From the NCBI GenBank assembly GCA_018417955.1, contig JACTVC010000016.1, positions 1,116,001-1,180,000 of the forward strand: DNA of 64,000 nt, given 5' to 3'. The notes beneath the pieces were generated by a model. It saw only the letters and a program-made list of their open reading frames with translations. It ran no database searches and had not been told where the DNA came from. Source of the stretch: Laccaria trichodermophora (Eukaryota > Basidiomycota > Agaricomycetes > Agaricales > Hydnangiaceae). This document shows, piece after piece, positions 35,150 through 45,292 of the stretch. A program made the position numbers and the translations under genes. Position 1 is the stretch's first letter. The number at the start of each line of letters is the position of its first letter.

Positions 35150-35790
35150 CAAAATATTATACCATGGTATTGTAATCCCATGTTGCACTCTCATACCATA
35201 CCATACCATAGTATTGCACTCCCATAACATACCATACCATGGTTTTGCAATCCCATCCCATCCCATACCATACCATACCATGGTTTTGCAATCCCATCCC
35301 ATACCATACCATACCATACCATGGTATTGCAATTCCATCCCATACCATACCATACCATACCATGGTATTGCAATTCCATCCCATACCATACCATATCATA
35401 CCATGGTATTGCACTCCCATACCATACCATACCATTGTATTGCAATTCCATCCCATACCATACCATGGTATTGCACTCCCATACCATACCATACCATGGC
35501 ATTGCACTCCCATACCATACCATACCATGGCATTGCAATTCCATCCCATACCATACCATGGTATTGCACTCCCATACCATACCATACCATGGTATTGCAA
35601 TTCCATCCCATACCATACCATGGTATTGCACTCCCATACCATACCATACCATGGTATAGCACCCTCATACCATACCATACCATACCATGGTATTGCACCC
35701 TCATACCATACCATACCATGGTATCACACTCCCATACCATACCATACCATGCACCCTCATACCATACCATGGTATCAGGAACCATAATCT
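35150..35790 (+). repeat. CATAC/ATGGTATTGCA array, left arm of palindrome D
   Basis: Pentameric CCATA repeats are grouped into units of 30-60 bp by ATGGTATTGCACTCCC or ATGGTATTGCAATTCCATC. The mirror copy is at 36525-37235. All frames are open in it on both strands, which is a low-complexity artefact. Confidence 0.95.
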
Positions 35791-35884
35791 ATTTTTATTT
35801 AGGCAGAGGAAGGCAGAAAACCCTCATTTCGAAGTTTGTTTACATATATTTACCAATAGCTTTGACTGAAGTGAGGCTAAAATT

Positions 35885-36345
35885 TTGTAGTGTCCGCTTT
35901 GATGATTTCCTAATTGGACCATTTCCTAATTGGGAAAAGCGTTACACTTTTTTCTGCCACACCTAATGTCAGGCACAGTGTGCAGTTAGGTTGGGAACTG
36001 TTTCCCACACTCTTTGGGCCACTGGAGTTAGTGGCTAGCTTAGTGTTGTCATTGTTCATGACGATGTCTGCACTATTTCCTAATTGGGCCATTTCCTAAT
36101 TGGGAAAAGCGTTACACTTTTTTCAGACACAGCTGATGTCAGGCACAGTGCGCATTTAGGTTGGGAACTGTTTCCCACGCCTTTTGGGCTAGAAGAGTTA
36201 ATGGCTAGCATGGTGTTGTCATTGTTAATGATGATGTGCGCACTATTTCCTAATTCAGCCATTTCCTAATCGGGAAAAGCATTACACTTTTTTCTGCCAC
36301 ACCTAATGTCAGAACCTAACTGCACACTGTGCCTGACATTAGGTG
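35885..36345. repeat. 170-bp tandem units at the centre of palindrome D
   Basis: Two full units and a partial one, each with CCATTTCCTAATTGGGAAAAGCGTTACACTTTTT-type sequence (core CTAATTGGGAAAAGCG) and GGTTGGGAACTGTTTCCCAC. The last turns back on itself at 36301-36345 (CCTAATGTCAG against CTGACATTAGG). A TTTGTAGTGTCCGCTTT word shared with palindromes A-C appears at 35884. Confidence 0.9.
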
Positions 36346-36524
36346 TGGCAGAAAAAAGTGTAACGCTTTTCCCAATTAGGAAATGGTCCAATTAGGAAAT
36401 CATCAAAGCGGACACTACAAAATTTTAGCCTCACTTCAGTCAAAGCTATTGGTAAATATATGTAAACAAACTTCGAAATGAGGGTTTTCTGCCTTCCTCT
36501 GCCTAAATAAAAATAGATTATGGT

Positions 36525-37235
36525 TCCTGATACCATGGTATGGTATGAGGGTGCATGGTATGGTATGGTATGGGAGTGTGATACCATGGTATGGTATGGT
36601 ATGAGGGTGCAATACCATGGTATGGTATGGTATGGTATGAGGGTGCTATACCATGGTATGGTATGGTATGGGAGTGCAATACCATGGTATGGTATGGGAT
36701 GGAATTGCAATACCATGGTATGGTATGGTATGGGAGTGCAATACCATGGTATGGTATGGGATGGAATTGCAATGCCATGGTATGGTATGGTATGGGAGTG
36801 CAATGCCATGGTATGGTATGGTATGGGAGTGCAATACCATGGTATGGTATGGGATGGAATTGCAATGCCATGGTATGGTATGGTATGGGAGTGCAATGCC
36901 ATGGTATGGTATGGTATGGGAGTGCAATACCATGGTATGGTATGGGATGGAATTGCAATACAATGGTATGGTATGGTATGGGAGTGCAATACCATGGTAT
37001 GATATGGTATGGTATGGGATGGAATTGCAATACCATGGTATGGTATGGTATGGTATGGGATGGAATTGCAATACCATGGTATGGTATGGTATGGTATGGG
37101 ATGGGATTGCAAAACCATGGTATGGTATGGTATGGGATGGGATGGGATTGCAAAACCATGGTATGGTATGTTATGGGAGTGCAATACTATGGTATGGTAT
37201 GGTATGAGAGTGCAACATGGGATTACAATACCATG
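36525..37235 (-). repeat. CATAC array, right arm of palindrome D
   Basis: Inverted counterpart of 35150-35790, longer by one 93-bp unit. Confidence 0.95.
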
Positions 37236-38540
37236 GTATAATATTTTGATAATGGAGACTCTGACAAGACTTTGGATTGGACAGATTCACTTAGCTTCAA
37301 TAAATTGGACCAACTATTATGACAAAGAAGACTTTGGCAAAACACTCAGGACAACAATACTTGATTCCAACATATGTAGTGTTTAAGAAAATTGAGATTA
37401 TATGATGGTGTTGTTGGCCATACTATATGTGTATGCTATGTAAGTAGGCAGGACTGTCTGATTGGCCCTACTGGGCAAAATATATTTAACCTATTATTGA
37501 AAGCATTCATATTAATGGCTTTTCAGGAATGAAAAAACCCTCAATTGAACTGATTTTTAAAGGTTGGAGTTCACTATCTGGCCTCCACTTGGAATTGGAA
37601 ATCTTAGCAAAAACCTGAAAGCCTTTTCACTTTTCTTTTCTTCTCTATGACCACTTCATCACAATAGATGTGGTTTTGTTTGATTTGGATGAATATTGTT
37701 TTAATAGAAAGGATTGGGAAAGATATGTATCATTAAATGGCTTTGGATGCATGGGAAAGCTGGGATAAAGCCTATTTAAACTCATTTTCAATAGATGGTT
37801 TGGACTATCTGGCCTCAATTTGTAGCCTAATATCTCAGGAAAAACCTGGAGAACCACCCCACAAAAAATGGCACCCAATGGACCAGTATTGCAGCCTGCA
37901 GAAATAATTTATATATTTTGGAAAAGGACCCCAGACACCCTATGTCAGCTTTGGTATGATGGTATGAAGTGACATCATACCATCTGGTATGGTATGGTGA
38001 CATGGTATTGGTATGGTATGGTAACATGGTATTGGTATGAGTGGGGTATGGTATAGGTTTTCCATTCCATGGTACCATGGTATTGGTATGGAGCTCATAT
38101 ACCACCCCGGAATGGGTACCCCCAAGGTACCCTAAATCAAGGAATTGATGTACCTCATAGGTACCCAAAAATGGGTGACTGAAGTGCTATTTTGGTCATT
38201 TTTTGGCAATTTTTGGCAAAACAAGTCGTTTTCTAGGGACTCTACAGGCATAACTGCTCAGTATTTTCAACTGATTCTTTGTTGCGCTCATTCAGGCTAA
38301 CCAGAGGTACTTTTTGGCTTACTGTCCAGTTAGCACATATTTTTTTTTTCAGGTGCTGAAAATGGCCATCAAAACAAAAGCCTCATCACAGCCCCAGCTT
38401 TCACCTGATTTAGTCCATACCAAGGGAAGTGTAATACAACTACATGATGTAAAAGAATACACAACTACATTTAGATCACAATATGTATTCAGAAAGAACC
38501 AGAAAATCACCCATGGTCCATTCTTTTTGCACTCAACTGT

Positions 38541-39122
38541 ATGGTGGGAGTAACCTGGCCCATGTCTTTGATGGCTTTTGGAATGGCACCAACCTCAGTG
38601 TCCTCATGCTTGACTTTGGCCATCTCTACATTGATACCACCCCCAGACTGCTTTTGGATTCCCTTTCCCATTGTTGGACCAACCTTCATATCCACGTTAA
38701 TTGCATGCTCCGCATCATGCCCAACTTCAGCCATTTTGACATCCTGCTTGCCCTTCCCTTTGACATCCCGCTTGCCCTTCCCTTTGACATCCTGCTTCAC
38801 CTTCTTCACCCTAGGCTTTGCTTTCTTCCTCACAATCTTCACTTGGGCATCTTCCCCAGAGACTGTGGCTGTTTCAACATCCTGCAACCCCTTTTGGATC
38901 TCATCTTCCACCTCACTGTCCATGTCCTTTTTCTTGGTTTCCGCAAATGTGCAGGTCATCTTACCTGTACTGCAGGTGAAGCAGGATCCTTTTTGTGGGG
39001 GGCAACAGATAGCACATGGAACAGTGTCTTGATCTATGTGTTTGCTGCAGGCCTCACAGGGTATAGTTGCGAGCTGATAATTGCCTTTTGCAATCGTGGC
39101 ATTCTGATTCGCCAGACGCTCA
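38541..39122 (-). pseudogene. Split gene, 3' part: Cys-rich protein with Lys-rich tail
   Basis: On the minus strand the frame enters at AERLANQNATIAKGN, shows a compact Cys cluster (CEACSKHIDQDTVPCAICCPP, then CFTCSTGKMTC) that could bind zinc, and continues into a Lys/Val-rich repetitive tail (VKGKGKRDVKGKGKQDVK). It is cut at 38540 by palindrome D, where the remaining codons up to a stop are foreign. The upstream part of the same frame is at 45293-46398 on the other side of the element 39123-45283. Removing that element and one 9-bp duplication rejoins the frame without a shift. The function is unknown; the layout resembles transposon-associated or multi-copy Agaricomycete genes. Confidence 0.7.
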
Positions 39123-39459
39123 CAAGTATACATAGATGTCACTATAGTACCATAACAATAGAAATTGACAATTGTCCCAATAAGTCATAGGTCTACCCCA
39201 ATGGGCCCAATACACATGGACGCCATGGATCCATACCTGGGACCCATGGATGTACCTAACATATGGTATTCATGTGTGGCCCAATGGGTATTCATCAGAC
39301 CTCATCATTGCCATAATCAATGGTAAAAGGTTGGGCCACATGTGCTCAAAAGGACATGATTATTGCTATAATCAATGGTACCATAGGTACCCAAAGTATA
39401 ATCTACTGATAGCCAAAAGTTGGGCCCATTTGCCCAGTGCACTTGTTGAAAGATCCGGA

Positions 39460-39900
39460 TACATTCCTCCGGAAAGCTATTACGGAGACCTTGTAGAAGA
39501 CACGGCCGCAAGTATTAATCAACAGAAAGCGGGGACGCAACTATGGCACAACGTGATCCATCTCCCAATACTTTGTAGAAGATGCGGGTGCGAGTATTCA
39601 TAAATGTAAGTCACAAACTACTGACCCGCATCCCTTCCATCCAACAGATCCAAGCTTTTGTGATCTCCGAATACATTGTAGAAGACACGGGGGGAAGTCT
39701 CAATCAACATTATACATCTCCGAATACTTTCTAGAAGGAACGGGTGCAAGTATTAATTAATGAAAAGACACGGCCACAAGTATTGAAAAATGTGATGGGT
39801 CTCCGGATACTTTGTAGAAGCCGCAGGCGCAAGTATTCATAAATGTGATGGATCTCCGGATACTTCGTAGAAGCCGCGGGCACAAGTATTCATAAATGTA
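39460..39900 (+). repeat. Degenerate tandem repeat with TCTCCGGATACTT core
   Basis: Six or seven units of about 55-90 bp, each with ATCTCCGGATACTT, GTAGAAG, GCGGGCGCAAGTATTCATAA and similar words. The last two units (39800-39900) are almost identical. Confidence 0.85.
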
Positions 39901-39909
39901 TGTAAAAAA

Positions 39910-40579
39910 CTAAGGCCCACCATCCATTCCATCCGACACCTTAAGTACAGCTCCTGAACTCACACCCTTGGATTGAAGTTGAACGGCCTTTTTCTTGAGG
40001 CTGATCATCATGTCCAACTGTTCAAGTTGGTCCTCCGCATGAGAGCGGACCTGCAGCAAAAAGTCCCGAGCCCTCACCGCTTCCTCGTATTCCCTATACA
40101 ATACCTTATACGCCATTCTGGCGTATTCCAGAGGGTGAGTCACTGCTGGCAAATCCGGTGCGACCTCATCAAAAAAGGTCCGACGGAGATTCGAGGAGGG
40201 CGAGGATAGAGGTACCCGCGTAGGACCATCAGAATCCCTGAGCGTCGCGGAAGTTTTATTGCTTTTGGAGTTTGCAATAGCGACCTTCAGGATGGCTTTT
40301 AGAAAGTTGTAAAAGGACGAAATGAGATACGTACATCCGTATCATTTCTCGCCCGCTCCAGTCGCTCGTAGTTTTCCAACATGGAATTGATGCCTAGGTA
40401 GATTGGTCAACGAAATCAACGGTCATACGTGAACACCTACCCTTTGTTGTGGCGAACGTCCGGGACATCATGTCCGCGGAAGCATTCCCAGCCAAACGGA
40501 CTTTTGTTCTCCAGTCAGTTGACTAGTCAATAAACAAAAGGGTTGAACAGTGCGCACCAAGAGGGGACGTAGACGACAT
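39910..40579 (-). pseudogene. Passenger gene in the MULE-like element, coiled-coil C-terminus
   Basis: The minus strand shows MSSTSPLGAHCST, an in-frame TAG, then STDWRTKVRLAGNASADMMS. A 47-bp intron, a short exon (INSMLENYERLERARNDTD) and another short intron follow. The long last exon contains LKVAIANSKSNKTSATLRDS, FFDEVAPDLPAVTHPLEYAR and a helical stretch (YREYEEAVRARDFLLQ, EDQLEQLDMMISLKKKAV), ending in GGP-stop. Codon use is noticeably richer in G/C than the surrounding repeats. TAG in place of CAG would be a C-to-T change; alternatively translation starts at a later Met. No family was recognised. The gene's containment in an element without a transposase recalls gene capture (Pack-MULE type), which is inference. 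Confidence 0.55.
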
Positions 40580-40779
40580 TTTATTGCTGAAGACGATTCG
40601 GAGGGTGGACAATGGCACTAGTGGGCACCACTACTTATCATAACTTATAGTCAATTGCCTGCACAGTCATTTATTTGCAGCCCAGTAAAAATATGAAATG
40701 AAATGGCTAGGCAAATGAAATGATATGTGTCTTATTTCATTCTGTCTACCTTATGTCATTCAACTTGGGATCCTGTCAT

Positions 40780-41225
40780 TCTTCCCTAGGACTATTTATC
40801 ATTGCTTCTCTAGGGCGATATTTTTGATATTTCATTCTTCCCCAGGGCTATATATCATTGCTTCCCAGAGTGATATTTTTGATATTTCATTCTTCCCCAG
40901 AGCTATATATCATTGCTTCTCTAGGGCGATATTTTTGATATTTCATTCTTCCCCAGGGCTATATATTATTACTTGCCTAGGGCAATATTTTTGGTATTTC
41001 ATTTTTACCCAGGGCTATATATCATTGCTTGCCTAGGGCAATATTTTTGGTATTTCATTGTTCTCCAGGGCTATATTTTTGGTATTTCATTTTTCCCCAG
41101 GGCTATGTATCATTGCTTGCTTAGGGTGATATTTTTGATATTTCATTGTTTTCCAGGGCTATATATCATTGCTTGCCTAGGGCGATATTTTTGGTATTTC
41201 ATTTTTCCCTAGGGCAATATTTCTG
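40780..41225 (+). repeat. Outer minisatellite of palindrome C
   Basis: About eight units near 55 bp with CCCAGGGCTATATATCATTG and CTAGGGCGATATTTTTG, mirrored at 43485-43815. The other strand keeps a frame open, which is an artefact. Confidence 0.9.
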
Positions 41226-41519
41226 GTATTTCAGGGTTGTTAGGAAAGTGGTCACATGACCAATTTCCTAAAATAGCAAAAAAATTAAAGTTGTAGCCCT
41301 GCACTCTAGCTTCTAGAATCTATTTGAATTATGTTCTGAAGTGGTCCTGTTGTGGAGATATGATGTAAAAGACTTTCAAAAGCGTCGCGTTTTTTTTTTG
41401 GTTTTTTGTGTTTTTCTCCATGAAAACAAAACCAAACAACATGATTTCAGTATATTTAGAAAGCTAAAAGAAAGGGCTACAATTATTGTATCGTGGGAAA
41501 AATGACCAAAAAAGGAAGG

Positions 41520-42025
41520 TGCATGTAGTGTGTGCTTTTCATTAGAAAGGTTTGTAGTGTCCGCTTTTTGAGACTGCAAAAGATTTGTAGTGTGCGCTTT
41601 TTCATTAAAAAAGTTTGTAGTGTCTGCTTTTTGAGACTATAAAAGATTTGTAGTGTGCGCTTTTTCATTAAAAAAGTTTGTAGTGTCTGCTTTTTGAGAC
41701 TATAAAAGATTTGTAGTGTGCGCTTTTTCATTAAAAAAGTTTGTAGTGTCTGCTTTTTGAGACTGCAAAAGATCTGTAGTGTCTGCTTTTTGAGACTGCA
41801 AAAGATCTGTAGTGTCCGCTTTTTGAGACTACAAATGATTTGTAGTGTGCGCTTTTTCATCAAAAAAGTTTGTAGTGTCTGCTTTTTGAGACTGCAAAAG
41901 ATTTGTAGTGTGTGCTTTTTCATTAAAAAAGTTTGAAGTGTCTGCTTTTTGCGACTACAAAAGATTTGTAGTATGCGCTTTTTCATCAAAAAAGTTTGTA
42001 GTGTCTGCTTTTTGAGACTACAAAA
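41520..42025 (+). repeat. TTTGTAGTGTCTGC minisatellite of palindrome C
   Basis: Alternating 30-bp units TTTGTAGTGTCTGCTTTTTG and TTTGTAGTGTGCGCTTTTTC, mirrored at 42800-43185. Shared with palindromes A and B. Confidence 0.95.
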
Positions 42026-44274
42026 GTTTGTAGTTGACATGTAGTTTATAGTGTCCCTGACTCTGTATAGGTTCTGGGGGATGTGGTTGAAGGATTGACA
42101 TGACCTTACATATTGCCATTGCTGCAGTCTATTCCTTCATATTGATAGCTACTGTCCTATGTCAAAACACAGTTATAGGTTCATGGAGATATGGGTTGAA
42201 GGATTGACATGACCTTACATATTGCCATTGCTGCAGCATTAGTTTTTGACATCATGCCCAGTTGGCTTTCAGTCCAGGGAGGCTATTCATATTGATAACT
42301 ATCTTTGGGACAGGCCAATAGCTGCTGCAGTCTATTCTTTCATATTGATAGCTATTGTCCTATGTCAAAACACAGTTATAGGTTCATGGAGACATGGGTT
42401 GAAGGATTGACATGACCTTACATACTGCCATTGCTGCAGCATTAGTTTTTGACATCATGCCCAGTTGGCTTTCAGACCAGGGGAGGCTATTCATATTGAT
42501 AACTATCTTTGGGACAGGCCAATAGCTATCAATGTTAAAGCAGAAAATAGCCTGTCCTGATATGAAAGTTAACTTGGGCATGATGTCAAAAACTAATGCT
42601 GCAGCAATTGCAATATGTAAGGTCATGTCAATCCTTCAACCCATATCTCCATGAACCTATAACTGTGTTTTGAAATAGGACGGTAGCTATCAATATGAAG
42701 GAATAGACTGCAGCAATGGTAATATGTAAGGTCATGTCAATCCTTCAACCACATCCCCCAGAACCTATACAGAGTCAGGGACACTATGAACTACATGTTA
42801 ACTACAAACTTTTGCAGTCTCAAAAAGCAGACACTACAAACTTTTTTGATGAAAAAGCGCACACTACAAATCGTTTGTAGTCTCAAAAAGCGGACACTAC
42901 AGATCTTTTGCAGTCTCAAAAAGCAGACACTACAGATCTTTTGCAGTCTCAAAAAGCAGACACTACAAACTTTTTTAATGAAAAAGCGCACACTACAAAT
43001 CTTTTATAGTCTCAAAAAGCAGACACTACAAACTTTTTTAATGAAAAAGCGCACACTACAAATCTTTTATAGTCTCAAAAAGCAGACACTACAAACTTTT
43101 TTAATGAAAAAGCACATACTACAAATCTTTTGCAGTCTCAAAAAGCGGACACTACAAACCTTTCTAATGAAAAGCACACACTACATGCACCTTCCTTTTT
43201 TGGTCATTTTTCCCACGATACAATAATTGTAGCCCTTTCTTTTAGCTTTCTAAATATACTGAAATCATGTTGTTTGGTTTTGTTTTCATGGAGAAAAACA
43301 CAAAAAACCAAAAAAGACGCGACACTTTTGAAAGTCTTTTACATCATATCTCCACAACAGGACCACTTCAGAACATAATTCAAATAGATTCTAGAAGCTA
43401 GAGTGCAGGGCTACAACTTTAATTTTTTTGCTATTTTAGGAAATTGGTCATGTGACCACTTTCCTAACAACCCTGAAATACCAGAAATATTGCCCTAGGG
43501 AAAAATGAAATACCAAAAATATCGCCCTAGGCAAGCAATGATATATAGCCCTGGAAAACAATGAAATATCAAAAATATCACCCTAAGCAAGCAATGATAC
43601 ATAGCCCTGGGGAAAAATGAAATACCAAAAATATAGCCCTGGAGAACAATGAAATACCAAAAATATTGCCCTAGGCAAGTAATGATATATAGCCCTGGGT
43701 AAAAATGAAATACCAAAAATATTGCCCTAGGCAAGTAATAATATATAGCCCTGGGGAAGAATGAAATATCAAAAATATCGCCCTAGAGAAGCAATGATAA
43801 ATAGTCCTAGGGAAGAATGACAGGATCCCAAGTTGAATGACATAAGGTAGACAGAATGAAATAAGACACATATCATTTCATTTGCCTAGCCATTTCATTT
43901 CATATTTTTACTGGGCTGCAAATAAATGACTGTGCAGGCAACTGCCCAGTATTTATCATATAAGTGGTGCCCACCACTCCCTGCAAGATGTTGTAGCGGA
44001 GTCTCCCGGACATATAGAGGGCAACATCGTCTGTAAGAGCCTGCAAGGCAGGCATAGCAGTGGTCATGCCGTCCTGCAAATATTATTTTCATCACGGAGG
44101 TTTATATACAATATGGCCTCATGTCATCCTCATGTTTAACTAGACCACATTAAGCCTGAACAGTCCCTATTTCGTCTCTTTAAGAAATTGCTCCCGGACG
44201 ATTCATCGGACTTCAGACTATATCCTATGCCACCTATTTTGGGTGGCCCATGCCTGTCAAAGCCCCATCCTCAG

Positions 44275-44800
44275 GAGGTCTAGCCAGTGGCCCGCGGGTG
44301 TAACGGATCAACAGGCGGTCCACAGGTGTAACGAAAGTCTTCACCCGTGGGTGTCATGGAACAGTCCTTGGTCCGTCGCCGCAACGGAGCAACAGCGTCC
44401 ACGGGGGATGTAACAGAACGACTGTTGGTCCGCGGGGGTAACGGAACAATTGCTGTTCCGTGTTGTGGTCCACGGGTGTAATGGAGCAACACGGGTCAAA
44501 GAAAGGAGGGAACGATTTTTCGTCCACATTTCGGTCCGCGGGTGCACGGGAGCAGCAGGCGGTTCACAGGTCAAAGAAAGGAGGGTGGGCCCGTGGGTGT
44601 AACGGAACGATTTTACGTCCTTATTTCGGTCCGCGGGTGCACGGGAGCAGCAGGCGGACCACGGGTCAAAGAAAGGTGGGTGGGCCCACAGGGGTAACGG
44701 AACAATTGCTTGTCCGTGTTTTAATCCGCGGGTGCGGTGGAGCAACACGTCCGGAACAACTGCGGGTCCGTGGGGCCGGTCTTAATGGAACAATGCCCCG
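44275..44800 (+). repeat. GC-rich minisatellite with GGTCCGCGGG core
   Basis: Irregular units of 50-120 bp made of GGTCCGCGGGTG, TAACGGAACAA and GGAGCAACA. Two longer blocks (44500-44590 and 44600-44700) are direct copies. Open frames on both strands are composition effects. Confidence 0.85.
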
Positions 44801-45292
44801 ACCCCGAAAATCCAAAGATTGGGCTAACCTTTGGAACTATAGTGTATTTTGATCCATGGGCCCAAGATACAAGCCATGTCATATGAATTTCGCCGTTGGG
44901 CCCAACTTGTCGAAATAACAATTACCTGATGTTGGGCCCAACCTTCAACTGTAGCTTAATAATTGGGCCATTGGGCCCAACCTTGACCATTAACCATTAC
45001 CCTATGTTGGGCCCAACTATCAACTGTAGCTTAATGCAATCATATATTGATGGTCAAAATTACCCCCATTTAACCCATGTGGCCAATCTATAAACCCTTG
45101 GCTTTGACAGTGGCAGCTTCATTGGGCCCAACAATCAAATATACATATTCTTACATCATTGGGCCAATGTACAGTGTCATAACGTCCTTTGTAATTGGGC
45201 CCATTGGGGTAGCCCTATGACTTATTGGGACAATTGTCAATTTCTATTGTTATGGTTCCATAGCGTATCTACTGAATGCCCTGAGACGCTCA

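Larger units (their letters stand above)
33881..38539. mobile_element. Large palindromic element D, 4.66 kb
   Basis: Arms of about 2.3 kb are inverted copies of each other, nearly identical over long stretches, with the centre at about 36320. The tips read CAGT(G/T)GAGTGCAAAAAGAAT, Tc1/mariner-like; the right flank is TA and the left flank is GA. From outside in, the arms contain an A-rich unique block, a GGTACC-rich block, a unique block of about 600 bp, the CATAC array, and three 170-bp copies of a TTTCCTAATTGGGAAAAGCG unit around the centre. The right arm has one extra 93-bp array unit. No transposase exists; long Tyr/His/Pro and Trp/Gly/Met frames come from the array. Confidence 0.9.
40616..43982. 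mobile_element. Large palindromic element C, 3.37 kb
   Basis: The ends mirror around GTGGGCACCACT. Each arm runs from outside in: a block with TTTGCAGCCCAGTAAAAATA; a minisatellite with GGGCTATATATCATTGC and GATATTTTTGGTATTTCATT; a unique module (GGTCACATGACCAATTTCC to AATGACCAAAAAAGGAAGG); a TTTGTAGTGTCTGCTTTTTG minisatellite; and a central block with TTGAAGGATTGACATGACC. The turning point is close to 42370. The last three blocks are homologous to palindrome B, but the outer minisatellite has a different monomer. No transposase is present. Confidence 0.9.
39123..45283. mobile_element. MULE-like TIR element (copy 2), 6.16 kb, inserted in a gene
   Basis: The ends begin CAAGTATACATAG and finish GAATGCCCTG, as in copy 1 (9974-14335) but in opposite order. 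An inverted core (ACCATAACAATAGAAATTGA, then CAATTGTCCCAATAAGTCAT) covers about 80 bp. The flanks are a perfect 9-bp duplication AGACGCTCA (39114-39122 and 45284-45292). TTGGGCCCAA words are repeated at both subterminal zones (39200-39440 and 44880-45220). Inside are a tandem repeat (39460-39900), a passenger gene (39910-40579), palindrome C (40616-43982) and a GC-rich minisatellite (44275-44800). No transposase is visible. Confidence 0.9.

Noticed and set aside
35150..37235. Very long Tyr/His/Pro and Trp/Gly/Met frames on both strands
   Set aside because: Caused by the CATAC array of palindrome D; mirrored frames on opposite strands and several open frames per locus show that they are not genes.
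41483..43226. Repeated Cys-Ser-Leu-Lys-Lys frames that look like a repeat protein
   Set aside because: Translation of the 30-bp TTTGTAGTGTCTGC minisatellite; both arms give it on opposite strands.
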